DNA from: Clavaria fumosa
Taxonomy: Eukaryota; Basidiomycota; Agaricomycetes; Agaricales; Clavariaceae
Assembly (NCBI GenBank): GCA_951802425.1
Contig: OX637803.1
Span: forward strand, 248,001-312,000
Direction: 5' to 3'
DNA length: 64,000 bases
The position numbers and the translations under genes were made by a program. Shown here in pieces: positions 31,819-41,637 of this stretch (positions within the stretch are counted from its first letter, which is position 1; each line of letters begins with the position of its first letter). A model generated the notes under the pieces. The model worked only from the letters and a program-made list of their open reading frames with translations, did no database searches and was not told the origin of the DNA.

Positions 31819-33087
31819 GCGTCTCCTCCGGGATCGAGTGTTTCATGACCATGGAGCCCCTCACAAGGTTGTGAGTGACCGGGGGTCCCAGTTCGTGTCC
31901 CGCTTCATGAAGGAGTTCTACTCCATGATCCGGGTAAAGGCAAATCCAAGTACTGCCTTTCATCTGCAGACTGATGGACAGACAGAACAGGTGAACCAGG
32001 AGATGGAGATCTATCTCCGGGCTTACGTGGACCATCTCCAGGATGACTGGGCTGAATGGTTGTCCACTGCAGAGTTTGCTCTTAATAATCGTGAGCACTC
32101 AGCGACAGGACAGACACCTTTCTTCCTCGATTATGGATGACACCCATGGAATGGGGGGCTCCGGCCACCTTCTGAGGTGAACCCGGCGGCGGACGAGTGG
32201 ATGGCTAAGCTCATGGAGTCCCGAAGAGCAGCCAAGGAGGCAATGGAGAAAGCGGTGGCAGTGATGAAGAAGAGCTACGATAAGGGGAAATGCCCAAGTT
32301 GGGAGTACTCTGAGGGAGATCTGGTCTGGCTGGATACTAGAAACTTGAAGATGGACCGGCCCTGTAAAAAGCTTGACAACAAGAGAGCAGGCCCCTTTGC
32401 AGTTGAGGAGAAGGTGGGACCTGCTGGGTATCGCCTCAAGTAGGCTTGGTCACGAGTGCACTCGCGGATCACCTGGATCCGTGTGTGCGGGTAACTCATG
32501 GTGCATGGGGCCTTACTTGGATCCGTGGGAAACTCATCCCCATGAGTACTCATGACAAGTACTCACAAGGACTCACAAGTAATTGATGATTCACCAGCCA
32601 AAATCTTGTCAAGACCATTGACTCAGATCCTCAAAGATCCTCAAAAAGCCCACAGTAGGCAAACTCAGACTCACGAGTTTCCTGACTCATGGGTTTTCCC
32701 ACGAGTTTACCTGTGGAGATCTGTGAGTGACCGGGACTCATGACCAAGCCTAGCCTCAAGCTCCCTCGGGCCTGGTGCATCCATCGGGTCTTCAATGAGT
32801 TGCTGTTGACACCATACCACCCCCCTTCCTTCCCTTCTCAGAACCTGCCTCCCCCTCTGCCCCCTACGATTAACGATGACCACCTGGAGTATGATGTGGA
32901 GGCGATCCTTGATGTTAAGAAGGTGGGGTGTGGAGTGAGATACCTGGTGAAGTGGTTGGGATACCCTGTAGAGGAGAACACTTGGGAGCCATGACAGAAC
33001 CTCACCAATGTGGCACTGCTTCTCTGGGACTTCTTCCTTGCTCACCCCGACAAGGCCAAGCTAGCTGGTCAGGACGCCCAGCCTTAA
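31819..33087 (+). pseudogene. element B integrase second part and chromodomain
   Basis: Resumes in frame after element D. It has the integrase block with the second catalytic Asp and the Glu (SDRGSQFVSRF, then DGQTEQVNQEME), which element C has partly lost. A TGA at 32138-32140 replaces the Arg of the YGRHPW motif. A MITE interrupts the frame at 32441. The chromodomain follows near 32879-32997 (YLVKWLGYPVEENTWEP), with a TGA at 32992. The purine-rich tract AAGAGGGGGGTGA abuts the 3' LTR. Confidence 0.85.
32441..32752. mobile_element. 312 bp hAT-like MITE
   Basis: The ends TAGGCTTGGTCACGAGT and ACTCATGACCAAGCCTA form an imperfect 17 bp inverted repeat (16 of 17 match). An 8 bp direct duplication, GCCTCAAG, lies at 32433-32440 and 32753-32760. 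Removing the MITE and one copy rejoins the element B pol frame (YRLKLPRAW). Inside are many ACTCAYGAG-type subterminal words and no coding capacity. The 8 bp TSD fits hAT mobilisation. Confidence 0.9.
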
Positions 33088-33098
33088 GAGGGGGGTGA

Positions 33099-33389
33099 TG
33101 TTAGGATCGCTTATGTAAGCCATCCCAAAGTGCAGTTGTGGAGAAACTGGGGAGGGTTGTTGGAAGGTCACATGACCTGTGGCTGGGTCAGATTATGTAA
33201 TCATGTAAGATCACATGACCTGGGGCCTGGGCGCATCACGTGATCTGAGGGTCCGAGCATGGGAATGCCAGCAAGTGCCGAAGTGTTCGCTATAAGTACT
33301 TTCGCTTTTCCTTTTTTGTACTCTTTTCCCCTTATCTTAGTATTGTCGTCATGACCTTACACTTAAGTTGTGTGAGACCCAGTCTGATA
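33099..33389 (+). mobile_element. 3' LTR of element B
   Basis: Starts TGTTAGGATCGCTTATG after a purine tract and ends CCAGTCTGATA, followed by TSD TGTTG. It has CACATGACC words near 33168 and 33212 and CACGTGAT near 33237. Confidence 0.9.
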
Positions 33390-33804
33390 TGTTGCTGCTA
33401 AAGCCTCTCTCAGTCTCACTTCGCATCTGCTCTGCTCCTGGGTGTACAACCTCATGAAGTAAGGGGCAAGTCGTCTCTCCTCCTCGATAATCCAAAGCTC
33501 AAATGGGCATAGCTCTCATGGTCTCAGTACCGCTGTTTCAGTCTCCGAGTAGTCTGACTCAGTGGGGGTGTCCAGGTAGAATCCAGTTCTTACATGGCTA
33601 TCGAAATATCTGCTCCAGTACTCATCCTCTCCAAAGTCCAGTACAGTGGTAAGCCACTCATCCATGATGTCTTCGTTACACATCAGATATGCCAGGGTGA
33701 TTCTCTCGTCATTCTGTTGCGCACGATGGGCAGGGGAAAAAGAGGGAAGCTAGGCCGACCAGGGTGAATGGGGTCGAGGTAGCTAGGGGTGGACGTTGAA
33801 ATTG
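33390..33804 (-). pseudogene. element C gag, N-terminal part and leader
   Basis: Minus-strand coding (LAYLMCNEDIMDEWLTTVLD, then an acidic region with a TGA near 33518) runs up to the junction with element B. It continues in frame at 15134 once element B and one TGTTG copy are removed. The part next to the LTR (about 33720-33804) is leader. Confidence 0.7.
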
Positions 33805-34379
33805 TGTCAGCTCAGGTCCCTCACAGAAACGAAAGGGGAGGATAACTCGATTTCAATGTAAGGATCTACACTCACTACATGGATACTATATATACTAGGG
33901 GAGGGGGCTGTGCAGAGAGTGAGTCATAAGAGGGGGAATGAGGCTACACACTCTGAGTCACGCGGGATAGGGGAGGCAATATAGGGAAGGGGGAATACCA
34001 AATGGAGAAGGTAGTGGTGAGGCACAGAAAAGGGGAGGTGACAGAGAGAATGCTTGGCACGGTCTTGGCTGCCCAAGGGGAGACCTCAATTAGTCCCGTT
34101 TAGGCTAGATTATTTGATGGGGGACATCAGAATTGTTATTGCTGATCCGCCTCCATCACAGATTGCAAAGTGTGGGAAAACGCAAAGGACGTGGGTGGGA
34201 GCATGTGACGGGCGCTTATAGTGGACTTGTAGATGCCCGTAGAGAGTCGCAGTGGTGGGTCCAAGGTTGCGGATGGGCGTCTATGGTCGTGGAGGTCATG
34301 TGACTCTGTACTCACACTTCGTCGCAAGTTCCTAGCACTCTGTGGGGTTCTGTGGTGGCTTACATAAGCAATCCTGACA
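33805..34379 (-). mobile_element. 5' LTR of element C
   Basis: 575 bp, pairing with 9257-9834. It begins (minus strand) TGTCAGGATTGCTTACATAAG and is followed on the plus strand by TSD GTAAC at 34380-34384. Confidence 0.9.
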
Positions 34380-34384
34380 GTAAC

Positions 34385-35393
34385 CACATGTTGTGAGTTG
34401 ATCATGAGTTTCAGAGTCTGCTGGTGCTGATGAGGCTGGGCCAACATGGGAATTTCACTGTGGCTGGGCAGAGATCTCAAGCCCTTTCTCAATGGGTAAG
34501 AGGAAACATGAGAATCAACACTATTTAGCTGACGTGACGTGACCTGGTCACATCAGCTAAGTAGGCACAATTGTGGGAACCTTAGGTGGTAACACGAGCC
34601 ATATTGCGACGCGGGCACAAATAAACCACCACAAGAACGGCAATTGCCATGCCAAGCGAATGGGCAATAAGTACAAACAAGAACACGCCATCCGTCAAAG
34701 GTGTCCTGATTGCCGTATCCTCCAGAACTTTATGTAAGCAGAAATTTTCAAGGCGGCGGCGGCGGCGGCGTTTTCTGACAGGCGTGGTGGTCGTTGTCAA
34801 CAATGTTAAGGTGTGTCAATCGGCTCAGCGCCCACCCTCTACTCCGTAGATGAAACTAATGGACCGCTGTTGGCAAGCGCGAGGTGTTGCAATCGCTGTT
34901 GTATTGCATCCCAGGGTTAACTCGACAATCTACCCTGCTGGCATGGAGTCCGGCATTACCTGCCCACGACAATACATCGCTTCCGGTTATGCTGACGTGG
35001 ATACGTGTCAGGAGTGATTCCTTTGTCAACCAAACCTGAGGTTGATGGTGTATCCTATCCACTGGGCCCAGCTCCATTTTCAAAGCCGTGCGTGAGGATA
35101 TATAATATGAAACAGTCGGAATGAGTGCTGACTGAAATAGGGGTGGTCGTGCAGATATGCTTGGAGACCCGAGCGAGGGCGCCACTCCTGACGTTCTTTC
35201 AGGGCCTTCCCTTCCGTAGGACGGTTGTCATGCAGCGGACTAAAAGCGCTCAATTGGCCACGCGGACGTGGGAACCAAGAATGGACAATTTGAATTGCAT
35301 ACATATAAGGGTAACTGTGATCAACTATTGTCTCCTCCCTTTCCCCATCGTTCCCTTGTGCCCCTCCCCATCGCTCTTTTTTCGCCACTCACC
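34385..35393. other. transposon edge and oxidase upstream region
   Basis: No gene is supported. An imperfect palindrome AGCTGACGTGAC...GTCACATCAGCT lies near 34528-34560, and a GGCGGCGGCGGCGGCG run near 34752-34770. The last 150 bp before 35394 are pyrimidine-rich (TCTCCTCCCTTTCCCC), typical of fungal promoters. Confidence 0.5.
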
Positions 35394-37529
35394 ATGGTGG
35401 TCCTGTCATTCCTTCTCTCATTTACTGCTCTTTCCTTCCTTGTGGGTCATCCAACTCACCTTTCTGTCATCTCCATTCCTCACTATACAACATCGCAATC
35501 CAGGCCGTCCAGGCATCTCTTTTGCAGCCCCCAAACCGCCGGTTCGAGCACCAACAACGGTCGACTGGCCAAATTGTTGAGCTTGGGAAGAGAGCCCCTC
35601 TCGGACGCTATGAGGTGCGCCATATCCTCTTCTCTTCTTCGACCTCACAAACAGAACTCCTCTCCAGTTTTTCGTGTGGGGTTTATCGGTTCCTCTCATC
35701 TCTACCGTAGGAATCAACGGCAAAATCTATTTCATGGACAAGAAATACGACCCTGGCAACACGACAGGTGCATACGAATTGGACCCAAGTCTTGTGACTC
35801 GCCCCAACTACCTGGACGCATGGAGGCGTGGGTCTTCCTCTCTTTCGTCCATCGAGTTGTTTTAAAGATGCTATCACTAGCAATGCATGTCCTGGACGAA
35901 ATATTCTGTTCCGCAAGCTTGATCCTTCCCGACAAGGCTGGGAGAATTCTAAACATTGGAGGGTGGTCCGATTCGGCCCTTTTGGGAGTTCGACTCTTGA
36001 CTCCGGATGGGTCTCCCGGTGTTCCGTCACATAATGATTGGCAGGAAGATATCAATAACGCGGCACTTCAAGTATGTGCCCATCGTGCCTTACTCAACCT
36101 CCGCTGATGACGTTTATCGCTCAGAGGCCCCGTTGGTACCCAACGGCAGTGCTTATGTCCAACGGTAAAATCCTCGTCATGGGTGGAGAGACCACCAACA
36201 GCGGAGCCGCTCAGCCCAACATGGAAATCCTCCCACGTCCTCCTGGTGGCGACACCACTATAAACCTGCCGTTCCTGGCGGAGACACATCCCTTTAATCT
36301 CTACCCCTTCCTGATGGTTCTCAAGAGTGGCAATATCTTCGTCGGTTAGCATCGTCGTTTGGCCCCTCTACCCGTCGCCTACTGACTATATCGTTATGTA
36401 GGCTATTACAACCAAGCCCGAGTTTTAGACCAGAATACATTTGCTACAGTCAACGGCCAGCCGTTGCCCTCGATGCCCAGCGGAACTAACTTAATTGGCG
36501 GGCGAACATATCCCTTCTCTGGCGCCGCAGTGCTCTTGCCTCTCCTGTATCCTTACTCCGACCCTTCGCAAGTCCTCATTTGCGGAGGCGCAACAACGGA
36601 CAGGGTTGGTCTAGACAACTGTATTTCCATCGCGCCAGAAGTTCCGGGTGCAACGTGGAATGTTGAGCTTATGGTAAGCCAGTCGCTTTCCGATTTTTAA
36701 TTCATTGGTGTTGACCTTGAATCGCTTAGCCCTCCAAGCGAGTAATGGCTTGTATAGTATGTCGTTTTCAACCCTCCGATACAGCATTCATTGTGTTAAA
36801 TCACCTGCTCCCCAAAAGGCTCCTCTCGCGGACGGCACGTTCTTGATCGCCAACGGTGCACAGTTCGGCGTTTCTGGATTTGCCAGCGCAACGAATCCCA
36901 ACTTAACACCGGTGCTCTATAATCCTTTCGCCCCCCTTGGCCAGCGTATGACGGAGTTGGCTTCTACGACTTTTGCGCGATTATATCATTCCGAGGCCAC
37001 CCTGATGCTAGACGGGAGCGTTCTCATCTCTGGTTCAGATCCCAGAGATCCCAACTTCCCTCAGGAATACAGACACGAGCGCTTCGTTCCCCCCTATCTC
37101 CTCTCTGGCTCACTTCGCCCAGTTTTCCTGTTGACTACCACGGACTGGGAATACGGTAAATATATCCCGATCACCTTGAAGGGCCTGCCTGGATCTATCG
37201 ACCTGAGAGTTTTTCTTATTGGTGGTAAGTCCTCTTTGATCCACATTCAATTTGCGACCAGGCTTCACCTATGTTCCATTTCAGGTGCGTCGAGTACTCA
37301 CGGCAACACCATGAGCACTCGAACCATCAAACCCGCACTGAAATGCAATCTGGGGACCTGCTACGTTTTGACACCCCCGAATGCGCAAATCTGCCCTCCA
37401 GGGTGGTTTATGCTCTTCCTGCTAAGTGGACCTACACCTTCTCTCGGTCAATGGGTCAGGATCGGCGGCGACCCTGCGCAGCTCGGCAACTGGCCTCCTG
37501 GCCCTGTGTTTACACGTCCCGGCGTCTGA
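35394..37529 (+). CDS. copper radical oxidase (glyoxal oxidase-like, AA5)
   Basis: A secreted copper enzyme of the glyoxal/galactose oxidase family. It oxidises small aldehydes or alcohols and makes hydrogen peroxide, commonly for lignin-degrading peroxidases. The ATG at 35394 opens a hydrophobic signal peptide (MVVLSFLLSFTALSFL). Exons then read IFCSASLIL with NIGGWS, RWYPTAVLMSNGKILVMGG, YPFSGAAVLLPL, NPNLTPVLYNPFAPLGQR, ARLYHSEATLMLDGSVLISG and, after an intron near 37226-37285, STHGNTMSTR. The expected active-site residues are all visible: Cys of FC and Tyr of RWYPT (thioether radical cofactor), Tyr-His of ARLYHS and His of STH (copper ligands). I see about eight short introns, so exact exon edges need transcript data. 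The end GPVFTRPGV is typical of the family. Confidence 0.85.
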
Positions 37530-38144
37530 GCAATGTCACAATGTCTTTCTTTTCGGACCATTCTGTATAGCCCTGTTTTCCTCGGACAGTTACCTACTAC
37601 GATTTTCTCTTCTTTCCTGTTTACGATTGCTGTCTCGTGCAGCATTGCTCGGTAGGCTTCATGTGGTCTGGTAATAAATCCATCTGTGGTTAAGTGATGA
37701 GTGTGCAACGGTAATGGCGCTTGTACTGAAGTCCCTTGGGCTAGCTCCAAAAACGGACTTGTCAATTTAGAGTTACTGTGTTTTACAATATGGCGCCAAG
37801 ACCAAGACTACTGTAACATTGCCTGGCGAAGGAGCAGGCGACTAACGAACGGTCTTTTGTTGCTTCTTCTAGGTGGAAGGCTGTTATTGCCTTCCTGCAT
37901 CCCTCATTTTTCGGACCGCGACGTTAATATTGGGCTACAGGCCCGAGCACGGCTGAGGCGATCAGAGGACCTGAACGAAGGCCGAAGTGTTCCCATGCAA
38001 GGACTCCGTCCTCACCCGCAGCATGCTCCATCAAATGGTAGATGTCTACCCACTAACAAAAGTCTGACATTTGTTCTATACCAATGCGCTGCCTACAGCC
38101 ATCTCGATAATATTGATACATGTTGAAACGTTGAAACGTTGATC
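37530..38144. other. convergent intergenic region
   Basis: The 3' regions of the copper oxidase (+) and the acyl-CoA-binding protein (-). No coding signal or RNA gene is seen. Confidence 0.6.
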
Positions 38145-38653
38145 TTATAGTGCCCTCTCAGACACAGCCTTGAAGGTCGCAAGTGCTTTCTTTGCTTCCG
38201 GGCTTTCGTTTTCGCTGAAGATCTGAAACTCACGATCAGTATCGAATACTCTGGCTTCAAATTTAGAGATGGTGACATGCCTTGAGGAAGGCCTTGACAT
38301 ACTCCTCCCGAGCCTTCTCTTTGCTCTCTCCCTTGACTGAATTCCAAGCATCCCTGACAGCCGGTGTGAGACGGCAAAATGCGTGAAGAGTTCTTTTTGA
38401 ATACTAACCACTTTGCTTTCTCTGCGAAATTCATGAGCCCTGAAGGTCTAGGATCTTTGATGTCTCCTTCCGTGGCTTGCTTGTACCACTTATAGAACTG
38501 AGCAGGTTCCAGAATATAAATAAGCATGCACGATAGAAAGTTCGATTGGGGATACGCAACGGTTAGCCGCTGGTCTGTGGACGGTTCCACTGGACCATGT
38601 TTGGGGAGTTCGCTGATGATTTTAGCTGCTGTCTCGAACTCGATTTCAGACAT
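38145..38653 (-). CDS. acyl-CoA-binding protein
   Basis: A small cytosolic protein that binds and carries long-chain acyl-CoA esters. Four exons on the minus strand: MSEIEFETAAKIISELPKHG up to RLT, then FYKWYKQATEGDIKDPRPSG up to AKW, then DAWNSVKGESKEKAREEYVK up to FLK, then IFSENESPEAKKALATFK to the stop at 38145. The YKQATEGD and AKWDAWNS signatures identify ACBP. The size (about 105 residues) is close to the usual 86-105. The second splice splits the Trp codon. The last intron appears to be GC-AG (AAG/GCATGT to TTTCAG, 57 nt). The start is shared with a divergent promoter toward the gene at 39036. Confidence 0.88.
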
Positions 38654-39035
38654 CGTGGATGTGATGTGGATAATAGTTGTCGGTTGCTTGAGTTTGGGGA
38701 GGGAGCAAGCAACACCGTGACAGTGCCACGCGGCCTGCATGGCCATAGTGATGACCATCAGTTTTTGAAATTGAATGCTCATAAGGGTGCGAAGTGCCAC
38801 CTTCGGTGATCAGCTCGCCATCAAGCATAGTGTAGACAATCAATTGAAATATTTCTGTACCCTCGTCGATTCCTCGAACTGCCCGGTACCAGAGCCAGAG
38901 GAGTGCCGTTCGGGGCTCATGAGATATAGCACGTGAATTCTACCGCCACCCAGAGCCTCAAGGCCTCAACAGAAGCTGAAGCTGAAGCTCTGAAATCTTG
39001 TGCCCCAACCCAAAATCTCGACAGCGCGAAAGAGG

Positions 39036-40696
39036 ATGCCCACAGCGACACGTCTCTCGACAGAGACGTCTTCAACTCTCTCGAAAAGCGGGATCAACAT
39101 TCCCCTTAACGCCGCTCAGCTCCCTTCTTTGTCGTTTTCGTCCTCCTCGCATGGCACTTCCGCGGCGGAAGCGACTCTTCGCTCTCTCTACAGCCGCGCA
39201 GCTCGAAGCTTCCTCCATCGTGAGCTGGTGCTAACAGAGCACCTCCTGGACTCGGCATTTTCCCTTCTTCCTCCGCCCTCTGCCTCGCCGAACGACCCGC
39301 TTAGCGCGCACCGCAAAAAATGGGACATCCTGCGCGTCACGCTCGAGGCGACCGCCTACGCTGCGCCCCCGCCGGACAGCAGCACGCTCCCGCCGCGGCT
39401 CCGTGCAAACCTGACACAGGTCCCACATGCGCTGCTTGAGTCGCTCTACGCGCGCTCGCTGCGCCTCTTCACCGCTCGCTCGTCCGCGCACCAGCCGAAC
39501 CCAGCATTCCTACCTGCTCAGGTGCTCGCCACCCTTATGCTAGGCGCCCTCAAGCTGCGGGTCCCCGACGTGGCCCGCGGGATGGTCGAGGACTGGCTGG
39601 CAAGACGAGGACAGGTCGAGGAGGTGCTCGAGGACCAGGACGGGTACGAGCAGATCATTGAGCTTTATTGCTGCGAGGTGCTCCCAAGGCTCGAGCAATG
39701 GGACTATGCGAAAGAATTTCTCGAGCACGAGAGTCAGATGGGGTCTGAAATGAGAGAGGTAAGTCCACTAATGCTCTGCTTCCTTATTCAGACTTTTAAT
39801 AAGACGGGTGGTGGTGGCCGCAGCGGTTAAAAGCGGCCTTTCACACACTATACACACGTCATCTAGAGGCGAGCCGCGCTGCACGCTCCCCACCAGCACG
39901 GCCTTCGTCGCCGGCAGCACCCCCCACCATTCCAACACGAAGCCCGTCCCCCGCGTCGTCGACGTCTTCCTCGTCGCTCTCGACGACGTCCACGCATACC
40001 GTAGTGCCGCGCACACCGCGCCCGTGCGTGCGCTCTGCCTCTCGCTCCCGCTCGTCCTCTACCTCATCCGTGCCCACCGCAATAGTCTACGCGCACCCCA
40101 CCAGGAGCACTACGCACGCCGACGCTGACACTGGAGACAAATCACCCAAGTCCCCACACCGATCACATACACACGGGCACACGAACGGTTCTGCTCGCCT
40201 AGCCTTTACATTGCCCCCGTCGCGTTCATCACCAACATCGACCTCGCAGATGCCACCACCACGTGAACCACACCAGCTCCGCGGCTCCTCATCCATGCTT
40301 GCTCCCATAGCGACCATGTCGACGACAAGCACGGGCGCCACACGCCGTGCGTATGTCCGTCTGTTCCTTCCGCTGCTTGCTTGCGCGCGCGCGTCACTCG
40401 GGCCATTTTTGTTGCTGACGCCCCGCGTGGCAATGGCGCTCCTCCTGTTCGTAGTCCTCCCGTTGCTGTCATTTCTTCTGCGTGTGCGCCGACGCCAACG
40501 TCTACTACGTGCCGTTGCCAAGAACAATGGGAACACAGTGGTGGCAAACGTGCAAAGGCGGCTGTTGATGCGAGGCAGTTCAGGCGCTGGTATGGAGGGA
40601 TCGCAACGGTTAGGAAGGCTATTTAAGGTGGCTTGGACGGGCATATTTAGGGGTGTGCTCGATACGGTCAGAATGGGCGGTAGTGGGTTGGTATAA
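39036..40696 (+). CDS. putative tail-anchored membrane protein
   Basis: Exon 1 (ATG 39036, or 39000 if a GTG were used, to 39758) encodes an alpha-helical, Ala/Leu-rich soluble domain (LRSLYSRAARSFLHRELVLT and ALLESLYARSLRLF). An intron with donor GTAAGT at 39759 follows; the acceptor lies between 39791 and 39866. The second part is Ser/Pro/Thr-rich low complexity, then two adjacent hydrophobic segments (YVRLFLPLLACARASLGPFL and VAMALLLFVVLPLLSFLL) and a basic, amphipathic tail ending VRMGGSGLV. I do not recognise the family with confidence. The layout (helical body, linker, C-terminal membrane anchor with a short amphipathic tail) recalls fungal Pex26/Pex15-type peroxins, but this is a weak guess. 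Confidence 0.55.
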
Positions 40697-41637
40697 TTTC
40701 TTCTTCCCCCTACAGTACTACCTGTTTATGCTCTAGAGGATAAGTCCCCAGGTTGTTTACACTTATGGATCAATGGGAGATCCGCTACGAGGCTTCATTG
40801 ATGGTAATTTGCAACCGCCTAATTTTCTCCTGGCTACCCTGTCGAGTTCCACGTCGTTTTGCTAGAGAGAACACACGGTGCAGGCGAAGCGCGTTGCATG
40901 ATTTTTATTTAAAAAATCACACTCAACATCGCAATTTGAGGTAATGGTCGACGGTGCCGGTAAACGTGATGAGACACGCGATCCCTGTCGGGTGCCGCGT
41001 CATGGGAATTACGTGCTATCGTCTCCGGAGCAGATCTATCGTATGGATCGAAACAAAGGAAGTGTGAATTCAACGCACATCAATTGAGCTGCGCAAGCGT
41101 GGAATCAAGGAGCTCGGACTCTTTCCCTACCCAAAAAAGACGCCATCACCAGGTTTTTTTTTTTTTTTCTTACGGAACCATTATGACACCGATGCTATGC
41201 GTTGTCGAGTCGGCGAGAAGGATCTTCTATGCGATGACCGCACGTCGGCATTGACCCTCGTAAGCTAGCCTTGTCCCTGATACCGCAAGTTAGCCACACG
41301 ATGACAATGGCAGGTGTGACTGTAGCACATGAGAACACTTATCTTCTTTTTGATGGAGCGACACATGGAAGATGGGTGAAGATGGGATGGTATAGTAGAG
41401 CACAGCCACCTAAAGTCGCCTATTGAGAAAAACACTTTGTCAAATTGCAAAGAGTCATTGTAAGTCAATTTAAATAAAAAGCTATAAAAACACGACTGGT
41501 TTCTCTGTGTCTGTGTCTCTACGTTTCTCTACATTCCTCTCTCTGTACATTCCTCTCTATCTACGTTTCTCTACGTTTCACTTACCCGGTACAGTCCATT
41601 ACCGAATTACCCGTTCAACTTTAAAGTGAAGCCGCCA
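40697..41637. other. intergenic region, promoter of bHLH gene
   Basis: No gene is seen. A 14-nt T run lies at about 41157-41170. Between about 41505 and 41582 the words CTCTACGTTTCTCTACATTC and CTGTACATTCCTCTCTATCT alternate as a pyrimidine-rich repeat directly upstream of the bHLH start. This is a likely core promoter and 5' leader. Confidence 0.55.

Larger units (their letters stand above)
15135..33389 (+). mobile_element. element B: gypsy chromovirus nested in element C
   Basis: Two LTRs of about 290 bp (15135-15424 and 33099-33389), both TGTTAGGATC...CTGATA, are flanked by TGTTG at 15130-15134 and 33390-33394. The body encodes gag, protease, RT, RNase H, integrase and a chromodomain on the plus strand. 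Three insertions interrupt it: a solo LTR at 19316-20211, element D at 20412-31818 and a MITE at 32441-32752. Removing element B and one TSD copy rejoins the element C gag frame. Confidence 0.92.
9257..34379 (-). mobile_element. element C: outer gypsy chromovirus with nested insertions
   Basis: The LTRs at 9257-9834 and 33805-34379 are near-identical and both lie in minus orientation (TGTCAGGAT...GAGCTGACA). They are flanked by GTAAC on both sides. Pol and gag remains read on the minus strand from 9840 to 14594. The rest of gag continues at 14898-15134 and 33390-33800, on the far side of the nested insertions. The element spans 25.1 kb, of which about 6.6 kb is its own sequence. Confidence 0.9.

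Noticed and set aside
34528..34560. Palindrome near AGCTGACGTGAC as a possible attachment site or RNA hairpin
   Set aside because: It is imperfect and has no associated gene or second copy in the window; chance or a relic is enough to explain it.
41626..41637. GTG start for the bHLH gene
   Set aside because: Nuclear genes of fungi start at ATG; the ATG at 41638 follows GCCGCCA and is a good start.
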